A stretch of DNA of 64,000 nucleotides from an uncultured Selenomonadales bacterium. GTDB taxonomy: Bacteria; Bacillota; Negativicutes; Selenomonadales; Selenomonadaceae. The notes beneath the pieces are model-generated. The model searched no databases and was not told the origin of the DNA. It saw nothing but the letters and a program-made list of their open reading frames with translations. Position numbers and translations under genes: made by a program. The stretch covers positions 1 to 64,000 of the forward strand of contig CAMUZG010000004.1 of assembly GCA_947165145.1 (NCBI GenBank), given 5' to 3'. Positions 34,185 to 42,069 of the stretch are shown here, piece after piece (the stretch's first letter is position 1; every line of letters starts with the position of its first letter).

Positions 34185-35180
34185 ATGGCTAACACTACCA
34201 AGGATAACATTGACAAGAAACGCAAAAATATGAGCCGCAGACGCAGGGTTAAAGCCTTCCGCCTGGTTTTCACGTTGGTAATTTTGTGCCTGATCGGTTC
34301 CGCGATTTTGTTCGTCGGCTCTGCGGTGTACAATGCGGGGCTCCGAGTTTACAGCGAGTTCGCGGACATGTATCAAGGCTACAACGACCGCCGCAACGCT
34401 AGCATGGGTCAAGCCGACCCGAAGTTTGACGGCTACACAAATATTTTGGTGCTCGGCGTCGACGACAGCGAACGGCAAGAGGCTGATACGATTTTGGTTG
34501 TGAGTTTTTCAAACGAGACGGGCAAAACTCGAATCATCGCCATTCCCCGCGATACGTGGATTTCTTCGCGCGGTAATTCGGGACGTATCGGCATGATGTA
34601 CGGTTCGGGCGGCGCAAGTAAACTTGTCCGCGAAATTTCAAGGCTGTTGGGAATTTCGATTCATCAGTATATAGTAATTGACATGTCGACCTTCACGGAA
34701 CTGATTGACGTGCTCGGCGGCTTGGATATTTACGTCGAAGAGAACATGGACTACGACGACGAGGAAAGCGGCTTGTCGATTCACATTCCGCAAGGCTATC
34801 AGCATCTTTCGGGCGAAGAAGTTCAGAAGTATTTGCGTTATCGCGGCGAAAAGCTCGGTGATGTCGGGCGCGTGCAACGTCAGCAGAAATTTATCAAGGC
34901 ACTGTACGCGAAAGTTCTTCAGCTCGACACGATACCGAAATTGCCGGCAATCGCAGACCTTTTCCGCAACCGCATGGAGACCAGCGCGGAAATTTTCGAC
35001 TCGGCGCATTTGGCGAACGTCCTGCGAAAAATGAGTTCAGACCCGCCGACGACGCTGATGTTGCCCGGCTCGGAGAACGTTGACGGAGCGTGGGTACCGA
35101 ACATTGCGGAGCTTGAAGCGCGCATGAGTGAACTTTTCCCGTTGCAGGACATTGAGCAGCCGTCCGACGAAGATTCCTAA
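34185..35180 (+). CDS. LytR-CpsA-Psr (LCP) family protein
   Basis: Membrane-anchored phosphotransferase that attaches lipid-linked glycan polymers to the cell wall or a similar acceptor. It has a short basic cytoplasmic tail, one membrane segment (LVFTLVILCLIGSAILFVGS, about 33-52), then the LCP domain: TNILVLGVDDSERQEADTIL, RIIAIPRDTW, VDVLGGLDIYVEENMDY and YLRYRGEKLGDVGRVQRQQK with the conserved arginines. The length is 331 residues. ATG 34185 is preferred over GTG 34170, which lies right at the yqeK stop. A CCTAAAA heptad tract begins at its stop codon. Confidence 0.92.
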   Translation: MANTTKDNIDKKRKNMSRRRRVKAFRLVFTLVILCLIGSAILFVGSAVYNAGLRVYSEFADMYQGYNDRRNASMGQADPKFDGYTNILVLGVDDSERQEADTILVVSFSNETGKTRIIAIPRDTWISSRGNSGRIGMMYGSGGASKLVREISRLLGISIHQYIVIDMSTFTELIDVLGGLDIYVEENMDYDDEESGLSIHIPQGYQHLSGEEVQKYLRYRGEKLGDVGRVQRQQKFIKALYAKVLQLDTIPKLPAIADLFRNRMETSAEIFDSAHLANVLRKMSSDPPTTLMLPGSENVDGAWVPNIAELEARMSELFPLQDIEQPSDEDS

Positions 35181-35196
35181 AACCTAAAACCTAACC
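35176..35196 (+). repeat. CCTAAAA heptad tract
   Basis: Three units CCTAAAA, CCTAAAA, CCTAACC; the first contains the TAA stop of the LCP gene. A different motif from the GGAATTA tracts but the same 7-bp period. Confidence 0.6.
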
Positions 35197-35211
35197 AAGG
35201 AGGTATGTAAT

Positions 35212-35556
35212 TTGAAGACATTTGATTTGGCACGGAAAATTTGTAAAGCCGCCGACGACAAGAAGGCAAGCGAAGTTATCACAATGGACATGCGCAAGGT
35301 CATGTTCTCCACGGATTATTTCGTCGTGTGCAGTGCGCCGACCGCAACGCAAGTTCGCGCAATCGCCGACAACATTGAAGAGGAACTCGCCAAAGAGAAT
35401 ATCCACTTCAACCACCGCGAAGGCTATCACGAAGGCGAATGGATTTTGCTCGATTATGGTGATGTTGTTGCGCACATTTTCAAGGAAGAAAATCGGCAGT
35501 ACTACGCGCTTGAACAGCTTTGGCACGAGGCAAAGATTACGCTTTATGAAGACTGA
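35212..35556 (+). CDS. rsfS: Ribosome silencing factor RsfS
   Basis: Binds ribosomal protein uL14 and blocks joining of subunits when nutrients are short. The 114-residue protein matches the family throughout: KKASEVITMDMRKVMFSTDY, FVVCSAPTATQVRAIADNIE, GEWILLDYGDVVAHIF and ALEQLWHEAK. The TTG start at 35212 has AAGGAGGT 7 bp upstream. The downstream cvfB start overlaps the last 11 bp. Confidence 0.95.
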   Translation: MKTFDLARKICKAADDKKASEVITMDMRKVMFSTDYFVVCSAPTATQVRAIADNIEEELAKENIHFNHREGYHEGEWILLDYGDVVAHIFKEENRQYYALEQLWHEAKITLYED

Positions 35557-36421
35557 ACGCAAGCTTAAGCCCATGACGGTCGCCGAATTGAAAGTCCTGC
35601 GCCAAAACGATATGGGAGCATTTCTCGACGCGGGCACCGGCAAAACGTCCGACGATATTCTTCTGCACAAGGCGCAACAAACTGCTGAAGTCAAAGTCGG
35701 CGACATTGTCAAAGTTTTTCTCTATCTCGACCCGAAAAAAAGATTAACGGCAAGTATGCACGTCCCGAAGATGCGTGAAGGTCAAATTGCACGCCTGAAA
35801 ATTATCAACGTGACGAGTGACGGTGCGTTTGTCGATGTCGGTGCCGAACGCGGAATTTTTATGCCGTTCTCCGAAATGCGCGGTCGTCCGAAAGTCGGCG
35901 AAATTGTTTGGGCGAAACTCTACACCGACAAATCCGGTCGGCTTGCCGTGACGATGAAAGTTTCCGATGAAATTCGTCGCGCGTCGAAGCCCGCAGTCAA
36001 CGTCAAACGCGGCGACATGCTCACGGGCGCGATATTCAACATCATTGCGGCGGGCGCGTTCGTCTTCAGTGAGGAGCGGCACATAATTTTTATCCCGCAA
36101 AAAGAAATTCCGCGTCAGTTGCGTGTCGGCGAAGTCGTTGACGTTCGGATAACTTATCTGCGCGACGACGGGCGGCTTGACGGCTCACTCCGCGAAATCA
36201 AAGAAAATGCGCTTGAACGCGACGCCGAGAAAATTTTTGCGTTCATGCAGGCGGAAGGCGGCTCGATGACCTTCAACGACAATACTGCGCCCGAAAAAAT
36301 TTTTGCCGCGTTCAAAATCAGCAAGGCAGCGTTCAAACGTGCAGTCGGTCACCTTTTCCGCGAACGGCGTATCGAAAAGACTTCCGACGGTTTCAAAATC
36401 GTCGACGCTAATCAAGACTGA
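35546..36421 (+). CDS. cvfB: CvfB-like S1 RNA-binding protein
   Basis: A 291-residue protein with S1-type beta-barrel segments (KVGDIVKVFLYLDPKKRLTA, AFVDVGAERGIFMPFSEM, GDMLTGAIFNIIAAGAFVF) and a C-terminal winged helix (KIFAAFKISKAAFKRAVGHL, then ERRIEKTSDGFKIV). CvfB proteins bind RNA and affect virulence-factor expression in staphylococci; the role here is unknown. The start is ATG 35546, overlapping rsfS; a later ATG at 35573 is possible. The frame is open further upstream, but only as an overlap with rsfS. A strong terminator follows. Confidence 0.88.
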   Translation: MKTERKLKPMTVAELKVLRQNDMGAFLDAGTGKTSDDILLHKAQQTAEVKVGDIVKVFLYLDPKKRLTASMHVPKMREGQIARLKIINVTSDGAFVDVGAERGIFMPFSEMRGRPKVGEIVWAKLYTDKSGRLAVTMKVSDEIRRASKPAVNVKRGDMLTGAIFNIIAAGAFVFSEERHIIFIPQKEIPRQLRVGEVVDVRITYLRDDGRLDGSLREIKENALERDAEKIFAFMQAEGGSMTFNDNTAPEKIFAAFKISKAAFKRAVGHLFRERRIEKTSDGFKIVDANQD

Positions 36422-36440
36422 TTGACGATTCCAATCAAAA

Positions 36441-36474
36441 AATCCCCGCCGATTGTCGACGGAGATTTTTTTTT
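36441..36474 (+). terminator. Terminator after cvfB (may serve both strands)
   Basis: AATCCCCGCCG pairs with CGACGGAGATT around a short ATTGT-type loop, then nine T. The gene on the minus strand ends 20 bp further on. Confidence 0.8.
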
Positions 36475-36493
36475 AGCTCAAGCCAGCGATTTT

Positions 36494-36841
36494 TCAACTG
36501 AAGTACTGCTGATAGACAACGAAGGCGAACAAGACGATTGCCGACGCCATTGACACGTAGCCAGCGCGTTCGACCCACAGGTCTTGTACTGCCGTCAAGT
36601 TGTAATGTCGGCGTGCGTAAGTCGACGACAGCGAGATTAGCAACGCGATGTACAATGCGCGATTCGTCGCCGTGAAGTTTGACCAGCCAACCAGCAGGAA
36701 TACGATTGTCAGCGCGAGGACGCCGATTAGCAGATAATCTTTGCCGACCTTCTGCGGTGGCGATTGCTGTTGTTTATTTTCCGACTCAACCTTTTTCTTC
36801 GGCTGAATTCTCTTTGCGATCTTTTTGGATTGCCGAGCCAT
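36494..36841 (-). CDS. Small membrane protein of unknown function (115 aa)
   Basis: A basic, Lys-rich N-terminus (MARQSKKIAKRIQPKKKVES) is followed by three hydrophobic segments (YLLIGVLALTIVFLLVGW, LYIALLISLSSTYA, MASAIVLFAFVVYQQYF). No family recognised. ATG 36841 has AAAGGAG at good spacing. The frame is open upstream, but without a ribosome site. The gene is divergent from the DedA-like gene. Confidence 0.75.
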   Translation of the reverse strand: MARQSKKIAKRIQPKKKVESENKQQQSPPQKVGKDYLLIGVLALTIVFLLVGWSNFTATNRALYIALLISLSSTYARRHYNLTAVQDLWVERAGYVSMASAIVLFAFVVYQQYFS

Positions 36842-36918
36842 GCTGATTCTCCTTTGGAAAAATTTTGTTGAGTTTATCAGAGGCGGGGCAAAAATGCAAT
36901 GCGCAATCGTCTTGGACG

Positions 36919-36927
36919 TGCTATAAT
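36919..36927 (+). promoter_or_regulatory. Extended -10 promoter of the DedA-like gene
   Basis: TGCTATAAT, an extended -10 with perfect TATAAT at 36922-36927; the -35 region is poor. Start codon about 40 bp downstream. Confidence 0.65.
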
Positions 36928-36965
36928 GTCGCCGCACGAAATTTTTGTCGGAAAGGACGCCTTGC

Positions 36966-37637
36966 ATGTTAAAAGTAAAAATCGCCGTCGCAATGTTAAT
37001 CGTCGTGATGTTTGCGGCAATTCATCTCATCGCGCCCGAATTCTTGCCGGAAGTCTTCAATTTGCTCAAACGCGGCGACATTGTCGAAACGGCTGACTAC
37101 ATAAAAAGTTACGGTTCGTTGGCTATCGTGTTCAGCTTTTTGCTCACAACATTTGTCAACGCAATAGGTTTTCCGCCCGCGATAATTTTTTCCACGGCGA
37201 ACACGCTAATCTTCGGCATTGTGCCTGGAATAATTTTATCGGTCGTAGCGGAGACTGTCGGCGTGACGATAAGTTTTATTCTGCTGAGATTTTTCTTCCG
37301 ATCATCAGCGAAAAAAATCATCGCCAAAAGCAAAAGTCTGCGTTCAATCGACAAGTACAGCTCGAAGAAAGGCTTCATGGTCATGTTGATTGCGCGAATG
37401 GTGCCTTACGTGCCGAGCGGGCTTTTGAACGCGGCGGGTGCGTTGAGTGCAATTTCGCTTGTCGATTATTTTTTGGCGTCGCTGGTCGGCAAATTCCCTT
37501 CGACAGGCATTGAGGCGATTATCGGGCACGATGCGATTCTGCACGAAGAAGGCTTCTTGCGGATAATCGTCATGGTGATTTTCGCAATCGCGCTGGTTGT
37601 TTGGGCTTTGTATTACCAGAAGAAACATAACCATTGA
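36966..37637 (+). CDS. TVP38/TMEM64 (DedA-like) membrane protein
   Basis: A 223-residue integral membrane protein of the SNARE-associated/VTT family. It carries the family core: FVNAIGFPPAIIFSTANTLI, VPGIILSVVAETVGVTISFI, VMLIARMVPYVPSGLLNAAG and KFPSTGIEAIIGHDA. Relatives are proposed lipid scramblases or undecaprenyl-phosphate carriers; the substrate here is unknown. ATG 36966 has GGAAAGGA upstream. A hairpin terminator follows, shared with the convergent PHP gene. Confidence 0.87.
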   Translation: MLKVKIAVAMLIVVMFAAIHLIAPEFLPEVFNLLKRGDIVETADYIKSYGSLAIVFSFLLTTFVNAIGFPPAIIFSTANTLIFGIVPGIILSVVAETVGVTISFILLRFFFRSSAKKIIAKSKSLRSIDKYSSKKGFMVMLIARMVPYVPSGLLNAAGALSAISLVDYFLASLVGKFPSTGIEAIIGHDAILHEEGFLRIIVMVIFAIALVVWALYYQKKHNH

Positions 37638-37670
37638 ACGCAACCGCCAACAAATTTTTACCTGCAAACG

Positions 37671-37706
37671 AAAAAATCCGCCTCGTTGTTGAGACGGATT
37701 TTTTTT
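37671..37706. terminator. Bidirectional terminator between the DedA-like and PHP genes
   Basis: AAAAAATCCGCCTC pairs with GAGACGGATTTTTT (one mismatch) around GTTGTT; A-rich and T-rich flanks on both sides. Confidence 0.8.
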
Positions 37707-37713
37707 CGTGTTG

Positions 37714-38547
37714 TTAAAGATTCAAATCAGGAGGCGCGACGTAAAATTTTTCGGCAAGCGTGTCGCTGATTGTGAATTCGCCGAGCTCCTTGACGAACCT
37801 GGACGACGTTCCGTGGAAGTCACTGCCGCCCGTTATCAACAAATCGTATTTTTTCGCCAGCAGATAATAATTCTGCGTGTCTTCGGGTCTGTGGCAGGGA
37901 TAATAGACTTCCAAGCCGTCAATTTTTTTGCAAAGCTCTTCGACGAGATCATCATCACCGACGAGTTTTGGGTGAGCAAGCACGGCTTTTCCGCCCGCCT
38001 GATGAATCACGTCAATCACTTCGTCGACTTCGGGCAGATAACGCGGAACATAAGCGGGAGTGCCCTTGCCGAGCATTTTTTCAAATGCCTCGCGAACGCT
38101 TTTGAACGCGCCGAGTTTAACCAATGTTCGGGCGATATGTGCACGTCCGACTGAACGGGTTGTGCCCGCGATTTTCAAAACGTCCGCCTCGCGAATGTTG
38201 TACTTTTTAATCTGGAGAATCTTGATTATTTCGCTGAAACGTTCCCAACGCGCCTCGGTAATCTTGTCAATCATTTCCAAAAGAGCTTCGTTGTATATGT
38301 CGATGTTATAGCCGACAATGTGGATGTCTCGGTCGGGATGATTGGCACTGAGCTCGACGCCTGGGACGATATTGACGCCCCGCACCGAGTAAAGCCCGTT
38401 TTCGTAAAGGTGACGAACACCGTCGACAGTGTCATGATCGGTTATGCCAAGGTAGTGCAGACCGATTTTTTTCGCCTCTGCCACGAGCATTTCGGGCGAA
38501 TACGAGCCGTCCGAGAAGTAGGTGTGGGTGTGCAAATCGCCGGCCAT
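37714..38547 (-). CDS. PHP domain phosphoesterase (nucleoside 3',5'-bisphosphate phosphatase-like)
   Basis: A trinuclear metal phosphoesterase of 277 residues. Metal motifs are all present: DLHTHTYFSDGSYSPEML, LGITDHDTVDG, VPGVELSANHPDRDIHIVGY, KAVLAHPKLVG, and GGSDFHGTSSR. The closest functional types remove phosphate from 3',5'-bisphosphonucleotides (pAp) or 5' ends of short RNA. ATG 38547 has no strong ribosome site. It lies downstream of an unexplained 424-bp gap. Confidence 0.88.
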   Translation of the reverse strand: MAGDLHTHTYFSDGSYSPEMLVAEAKKIGLHYLGITDHDTVDGVRHLYENGLYSVRGVNIVPGVELSANHPDRDIHIVGYNIDIYNEALLEMIDKITEARWERFSEIIKILQIKKYNIREADVLKIAGTTRSVGRAHIARTLVKLGAFKSVREAFEKMLGKGTPAYVPRYLPEVDEVIDVIHQAGGKAVLAHPKLVGDDDLVEELCKKIDGLEVYYPCHRPEDTQNYYLLAKKYDLLITGGSDFHGTSSRFVKELGEFTISDTLAEKFYVAPPDLNL

Positions 38548-38971
38548 TTAGCTTTCCGTTACTGAAAACTTACGAGTTCGATTACTCTTGAGTTTTATTC
38601 CTGCTTCGACGAGTTCGCTTTTCTAAGCGTTTGCCGTAACTCTCCACAGGCTTGACTTCCCCTAAACGGGTACATATCGCAAGTATCTTTTCGGTCGACG
38701 AGCTTGCAATATCAGCAACTTTTGTCCTTTCGTCATATTCAGCAAAAAGTCTGGCAGTGCAAATCGTTCGGGCTGAATTCTTGCTTGTTTACGGATTGTT
38801 AGAGTCTTACGTTAAATTTAGCAGTGACGTTTCTTTTTCCGTCTGACGTTAAGTCTTGTCAGCCGAAAAAATTCCTCGTCACATCGCGATTCCACGTTTA
38901 TAGACTCGCTCTAGTCCGCCGCGGCTTCGGGAAAATGTTGTATGCAACGCTGACTGCCTGGGGTTTTGGAA
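38548..38971. other. Gap without a confirmed gene; startless open frame on the minus strand
   Basis: The only coding-like signal is a 68-codon open frame on the minus strand at 38582-38788. Its middle reads TARLFAEYDERTKVADIASS, then STEKILAICTRLGEVKPVES, and ends basic. It looks protein-like and HTH-like, but it has no ATG, GTG or TTG and no ribosome site, and it is bounded by stops. It may be the tail of a decayed gene. The gap also holds one copy of a 28-bp dispersed repeat (38855-38882) and a half copy of the palindromic repeat near 38938. Confidence 0.3.
38855..38882 (+). repeat. 28-bp dispersed repeat, copy A
   Basis: CTTGTCAG-C-CGAAAAAATTCC then TCGTCAC. Found again, inverted and with one mismatch, at 41917-41944. 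Confidence 0.75.
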
Positions 38972-39232
38972 TTAACGCGGCTCGACGATGAGTTTGATGG
39001 CCGTACGTTCGCTTCCGTCAATTTCAATATCCGTAAAAGCAGGAATGCAGATGAGGTCTACGCCGTGCGGTGCCACGAAGCCGCGTGCAATGGCAACCGC
39101 TTTAACCGCTTGGTTCAGCGCTCCGGCACCTATCGCCTGCATCTCGGCACTTCCGGTTTCGCGGATTACTCCTGCGAGTGCGCCGGCGACGGAATTGGGG
39201 TTAGATTTGGCTGATACCTTCAGAATTTCCAT
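38972..39232 (-). CDS. spoVS: Stage V sporulation protein S (SpoVS/Alba-like)
   Basis: An 86-residue protein matching SpoVS over its full length: MEILKVSAKSNPNSVAGALA, EMQAIGAGALNQAVKAVAIA, GVDLICIPAFTDIEIDGSER, ending KLIVEPR. SpoVS has an Alba-like fold and affects spore coat assembly in Bacillus, but the family also occurs in bacteria that do not sporulate. ATG 39232 has GGGAGGAGGAT upstream. A near-perfect sigma-H promoter lies about 90 bp upstream. Confidence 0.95.
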   Translation of the reverse strand: MEILKVSAKSNPNSVAGALAGVIRETGSAEMQAIGAGALNQAVKAVAIARGFVAPHGVDLICIPAFTDIEIDGSERTAIKLIVEPR

Positions 39233-39322
39233 AACTGATCCTCCTCCCTTGTTGCATTTTGCTGTTGTAGTGGTTTCCTACTTGCTGCGGCTCCTTCTGC
39301 GTCTAAATTGTCTTCGGTGTTA

Positions 39323-39349
39323 ATTCTTCAAACTAAAAATAAATCCTTC
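39323..39349 (-). promoter_or_regulatory. Predicted sigma-H promoter of spoVS
   Basis: On the minus strand GAAGGATTT (39349-39341), an 11-bp spacer, then GAAGAAT (39329-39323). This fits the sigma-H consensus RnAGGAWWW - 11/12 - RnnGAAT at every defined position. Confidence 0.65.
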
Positions 39350-39421
39350 ACATGCGCCGCCGATTTTGCATATCTTTTATTATGACCGGCAATAGTTTTC
39401 GCTTATGAAGGAGTTTTATCA

Positions 39422-39489
39422 ATGTGGAATGTGGAATTAGGAATTTGGAATTGTAACCTAAAAGCTGTCAGTGGTCAGCTATCAGCTGT
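39422..39489 (+). repeat. Two adjacent heptad tracts (GGAATGT/GGAATTA type, then AGCTGTC type)
   Basis: 39422-39452 holds about four GGAATNN units. After ACCTAAA it passes into AGCTGTC, AGTGGTC, AGCTATC, AGCTGTC (about 39461-39488), again with 7-bp spacing, and then a looser AGCTGGAAGCTGATAGCT stretch up to the symporter stop. Confidence 0.65.
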
Positions 39490-39530
39490 CAGGAAAACCT
39501 GCTGAAAGCTGGAAGCTGATAGCTAACAGG

Positions 39531-41057
39531 CTAGCTCCGTTGCTTAAATTTTTCGTCCCAAACGGGCAGTTGTTCGCCGAGTACTTCGGAGTTGAAATTT
39601 CCACTGCCGTCCGTGAAATGTTTATAGGATTTTCGCACTTTGCCAAAGCCCAAATACAACAACGGCAAGTTAACGCAGACCATGATTATATTTGCCAAGT
39701 CGCTGATATTCCACAACGCGCTGAGGTCGAAGCCCGCGATATTCGTCGCCATGCCGAAAATCAGCACCGACAAATTTAAAACTCGAACCGTCATGAGAAA
39801 AATTTTGCTTTGAGAAATTCCCTTTATAGATATTTCAGCGAAGGACATATAACCCAGCAACGAGGTAAATGCGAACGTGCCGAAGCAAAGGCTCATCGCG
39901 ATTGCAACAAGCTCGTAAGTCGTTCCGCCGTCAGTGAGTACGCTACACGCGGCAAGAAATTTATCCAGTCGTCCAAGCTCCATCCAAGAATCGAAAAAGC
40001 CCTCGATCAACCAAACTTTGCTCATGACAACTATAAAACCCGTCATTGTGCAGATAATCATCGTGTCAAGGAAAACGCCGATTGCTTGTATCAAGCCCTG
40101 TTCGCAAGGGTGCTTGGCGTCGGCGATAGCTGCCGGCATGGAAAGCGTACCTTGTCCGGCTTCATTGCTCATCAACCCGCGCTTTATGCCCTGTGAAATT
40201 GCTATGCCTAAAGTCCCGCCGAAAATTGAATTCAGACTGAAAGCCTCGGTCACGACGATATAGAAGAACCACGGGAATCGCTCAAGGTTCGTCACGATCA
40301 TAATCAGCACGATACCGATATAAATGACCGCCATTGCCGGAACAAGTACGTCAGTGATTTTTACGATACGCTTGAGACCGCTGAATATCGCAAAAGTTAC
40401 CAGACATGTAATCAACAGGAAGAATATCCAACTAATCGTCGTTGAAGGTTCAGTCCCTGTCACATGTTGCACAACGGCAACCATTGCGGACAGCGTGTTG
40501 AAACCCTGCGCGGGTAGGCAAAGCATTGCATAAGAAGCATAAAGCAAACTTAGAGCGACACCGGCAACAGTTGAGCCGCCGAGTAATTTTTTGCCGTAGC
40601 AGGGCAACCCGCCGAAGTATTCATCGCCTTGCCTGTCTTTGTAAATCTGCGACAACGTTGATTCAACGAAAGCCGTAGCCATACCGAAAAACGCGGATAG
40701 CCACATCCAAAACAGTGCACCGGGACCGCCCATAGACACAGCACCCGTTACGCCCAAAATATTGCCTGGACCGACGCGCATAGCTGTCGAGAGCAGAAAC
40801 GTCGCCATAGGACTGATACCGCGCTTAGAATCTTTGCTGTTTAGCAAAGTTTTTATTCCGCGCAGAAAATATCTAACCTGCACGAAACCCAGCGTGAACG
40901 TAAAATAAATTCCCGTTCCCACGAGAAAAATTATAACGAATGGAAGTTCGCCGATAATGGGGATAGAGTGATACCAATCAAAATTCGTCGGGAAAGTCCA
41001 TATCAAATCGGAAATCCGCTGAAATATACCGCAGACGTGACCGATCCATTCGTTCAT
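39531..41057 (-). CDS. Sodium:alanine/glycine symporter (AGCS family)
   Basis: A 508-residue transporter with about eleven membrane segments. Family signatures: FVQVRYFLRGIKTLL, GPGNILGVTGAVSMGGPGAL (the conserved glycine-rich pore segment), FFGMATAFVESTLSQIYKDR, SQGIKRGLMSNEAGQGTLSM and AFTSLLGYMSFAEISIKG. It imports small neutral amino acids with sodium. It appears monocistronic; the start at ATG 41057 has only a weak purine stretch upstream. The 3' flank is filled with heptad repeats. Confidence 0.92.
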   Translation of the reverse strand: MNEWIGHVCGIFQRISDLIWTFPTNFDWYHSIPIIGELPFVIIFLVGTGIYFTFTLGFVQVRYFLRGIKTLLNSKDSKRGISPMATFLLSTAMRVGPGNILGVTGAVSMGGPGALFWMWLSAFFGMATAFVESTLSQIYKDRQGDEYFGGLPCYGKKLLGGSTVAGVALSLLYASYAMLCLPAQGFNTLSAMVAVVQHVTGTEPSTTISWIFFLLITCLVTFAIFSGLKRIVKITDVLVPAMAVIYIGIVLIMIVTNLERFPWFFYIVVTEAFSLNSIFGGTLGIAISQGIKRGLMSNEAGQGTLSMPAAIADAKHPCEQGLIQAIGVFLDTMIICTMTGFIVVMSKVWLIEGFFDSWMELGRLDKFLAACSVLTDGGTTYELVAIAMSLCFGTFAFTSLLGYMSFAEISIKGISQSKIFLMTVRVLNLSVLIFGMATNIAGFDLSALWNISDLANIIMVCVNLPLLYLGFGKVRKSYKHFTDGSGNFNSEVLGEQLPVWDEKFKQRS

Positions 41058-41095
41058 ATAAACACCAACCGTTTTAACAATTTGGAATTACAAAG

Positions 41096-41872
41096 CTAAT
41101 CCTTGATTTGAATTCGTTCAATGCTGACGGCTTTGTTGGTCTTGTCGTCGATTGTAATCAGCACGGCACAATAAATCCGCGAACCTTCCGCAACTTCAAA
41201 TTTACTCGGACGACCCGTGAGAAATCGTTTAACGACAGGCTCAATCGCCATGCCCAAAACAGAATTTTCCGCAGCGACCATGCCCAAATCGCTGATGTAC
41301 GCTGTGCCTTTAGGCAAAAGTTTTTCGTCCGCCGTCTGAACGTGAGTGTGCGTACCGACAACCGCTGTAACTTGTCCGTCAAAATAATTCGCGAAGGCAA
41401 TTTTCTCGCTCGTCGCCTCGGCGTGGAAGTCAACTAAAATCACGTCGCAATTCTTTTTTATGAACTCAAAAATTTTTTCCGCCAGACGAAACGGACAATC
41501 CACAGGTGGCATAAACGTCCTGCCCGACAAATTGACGACGCCGACTTTTTTGTTGCCGACGGGGAAAATGCAAAAGCCCTTGCCAGGCGTGTCTTCGGGA
41601 TAGTTGGCGGGACGAATCAGAAACGGCTCGTTGTCGATAATCTGCAGAATGTTGCTGTTGTCCCAAATGTGATTGCCGCTCGTGACGACGTCCGCGCCGC
41701 CGCGAATCAGTTCGTCGAAAATCTGCGGGGTCAGACCTTTGCCGTGAGCCGCGTTTTCGCCGTTGACAACGACCATATCAATTTTCTTGGCAAGTTTAAG
41801 TTCGGGCGTTTGCTCCATAAAAAAATATCTGCCGGGCTTGCCGACAATATCACCAACCATTAAAATTCGCAA
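41096..41872 (-). CDS. ymdB: YmdB family metallophosphoesterase
   Basis: A calcineurin-like phosphodiesterase acting on 2',3'-cAMP; in Bacillus it interacts with RNase Y. Metal motifs: ILMVGDIVGKPGR, VVNGENAAHGKGLTP, GADVVTSGNHIWDN, DVILVDFHAEATSEKIAF, and VVGTHTHVQTADEKLLPKGT. The start is set at TTG 41872 (AAGGTGA 5 bp upstream), giving LRILMVGD like most relatives, 258 residues. The longer frame would take in an upstream palindromic repeat. rny is two genes upstream on the same strand, which fits their functional link. Confidence 0.92.
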   Translation of the reverse strand: MRILMVGDIVGKPGRYFFMEQTPELKLAKKIDMVVVNGENAAHGKGLTPQIFDELIRGGADVVTSGNHIWDNSNILQIIDNEPFLIRPANYPEDTPGKGFCIFPVGNKKVGVVNLSGRTFMPPVDCPFRLAEKIFEFIKKNCDVILVDFHAEATSEKIAFANYFDGQVTAVVGTHTHVQTADEKLLPKGTAYISDLGMVAAENSVLGMAIEPVVKRFLTGRPSKFEVAEGSRIYCAVLITIDDKTNKAVSIERIQIKD

Positions 41873-41916
41873 AACGTTCACCTTCCCAGGTTGCGCTGAT
41901 AAATTACGATTATTAC

Positions 41917-41944
41917 GTGACGAGGAATTTTTTCGACTGACAAG
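41917..41944 (-). repeat. 28-bp dispersed repeat, copy B
   Basis: Reverse complement of copy A (38855-38882) with a single C/T change; the palindromic repeat starts right at its edge. Confidence 0.75.
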
Positions 41945-41970
41945 GCGGCAACGTGACGTTGCATCCAATG
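41944..41970 (+). repeat. Palindromic repeat copy upstream of ymdB
   Basis: GGCAACGTGACGTTGC followed by ATCCAATG, the full consensus. Confidence 0.85.
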
Positions 41971-42069
41971 TGCGCGCCGCAACACTGTGACCTGTCGAAG
42001 TCAATCGCCGCGAACTAACTGTTCAAACAACGGAAAAAGAACCGTCACTGTCGGAGTTGACCATAAGCC

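Noticed and set aside
41873-42004. Longer N-terminus for YmdB from ATG 42004
   Set aside because: It would encode the palindromic repeat region, lacks a ribosome site, and places 44 non-conserved residues before the conserved ILMVGDIVGKPG start.
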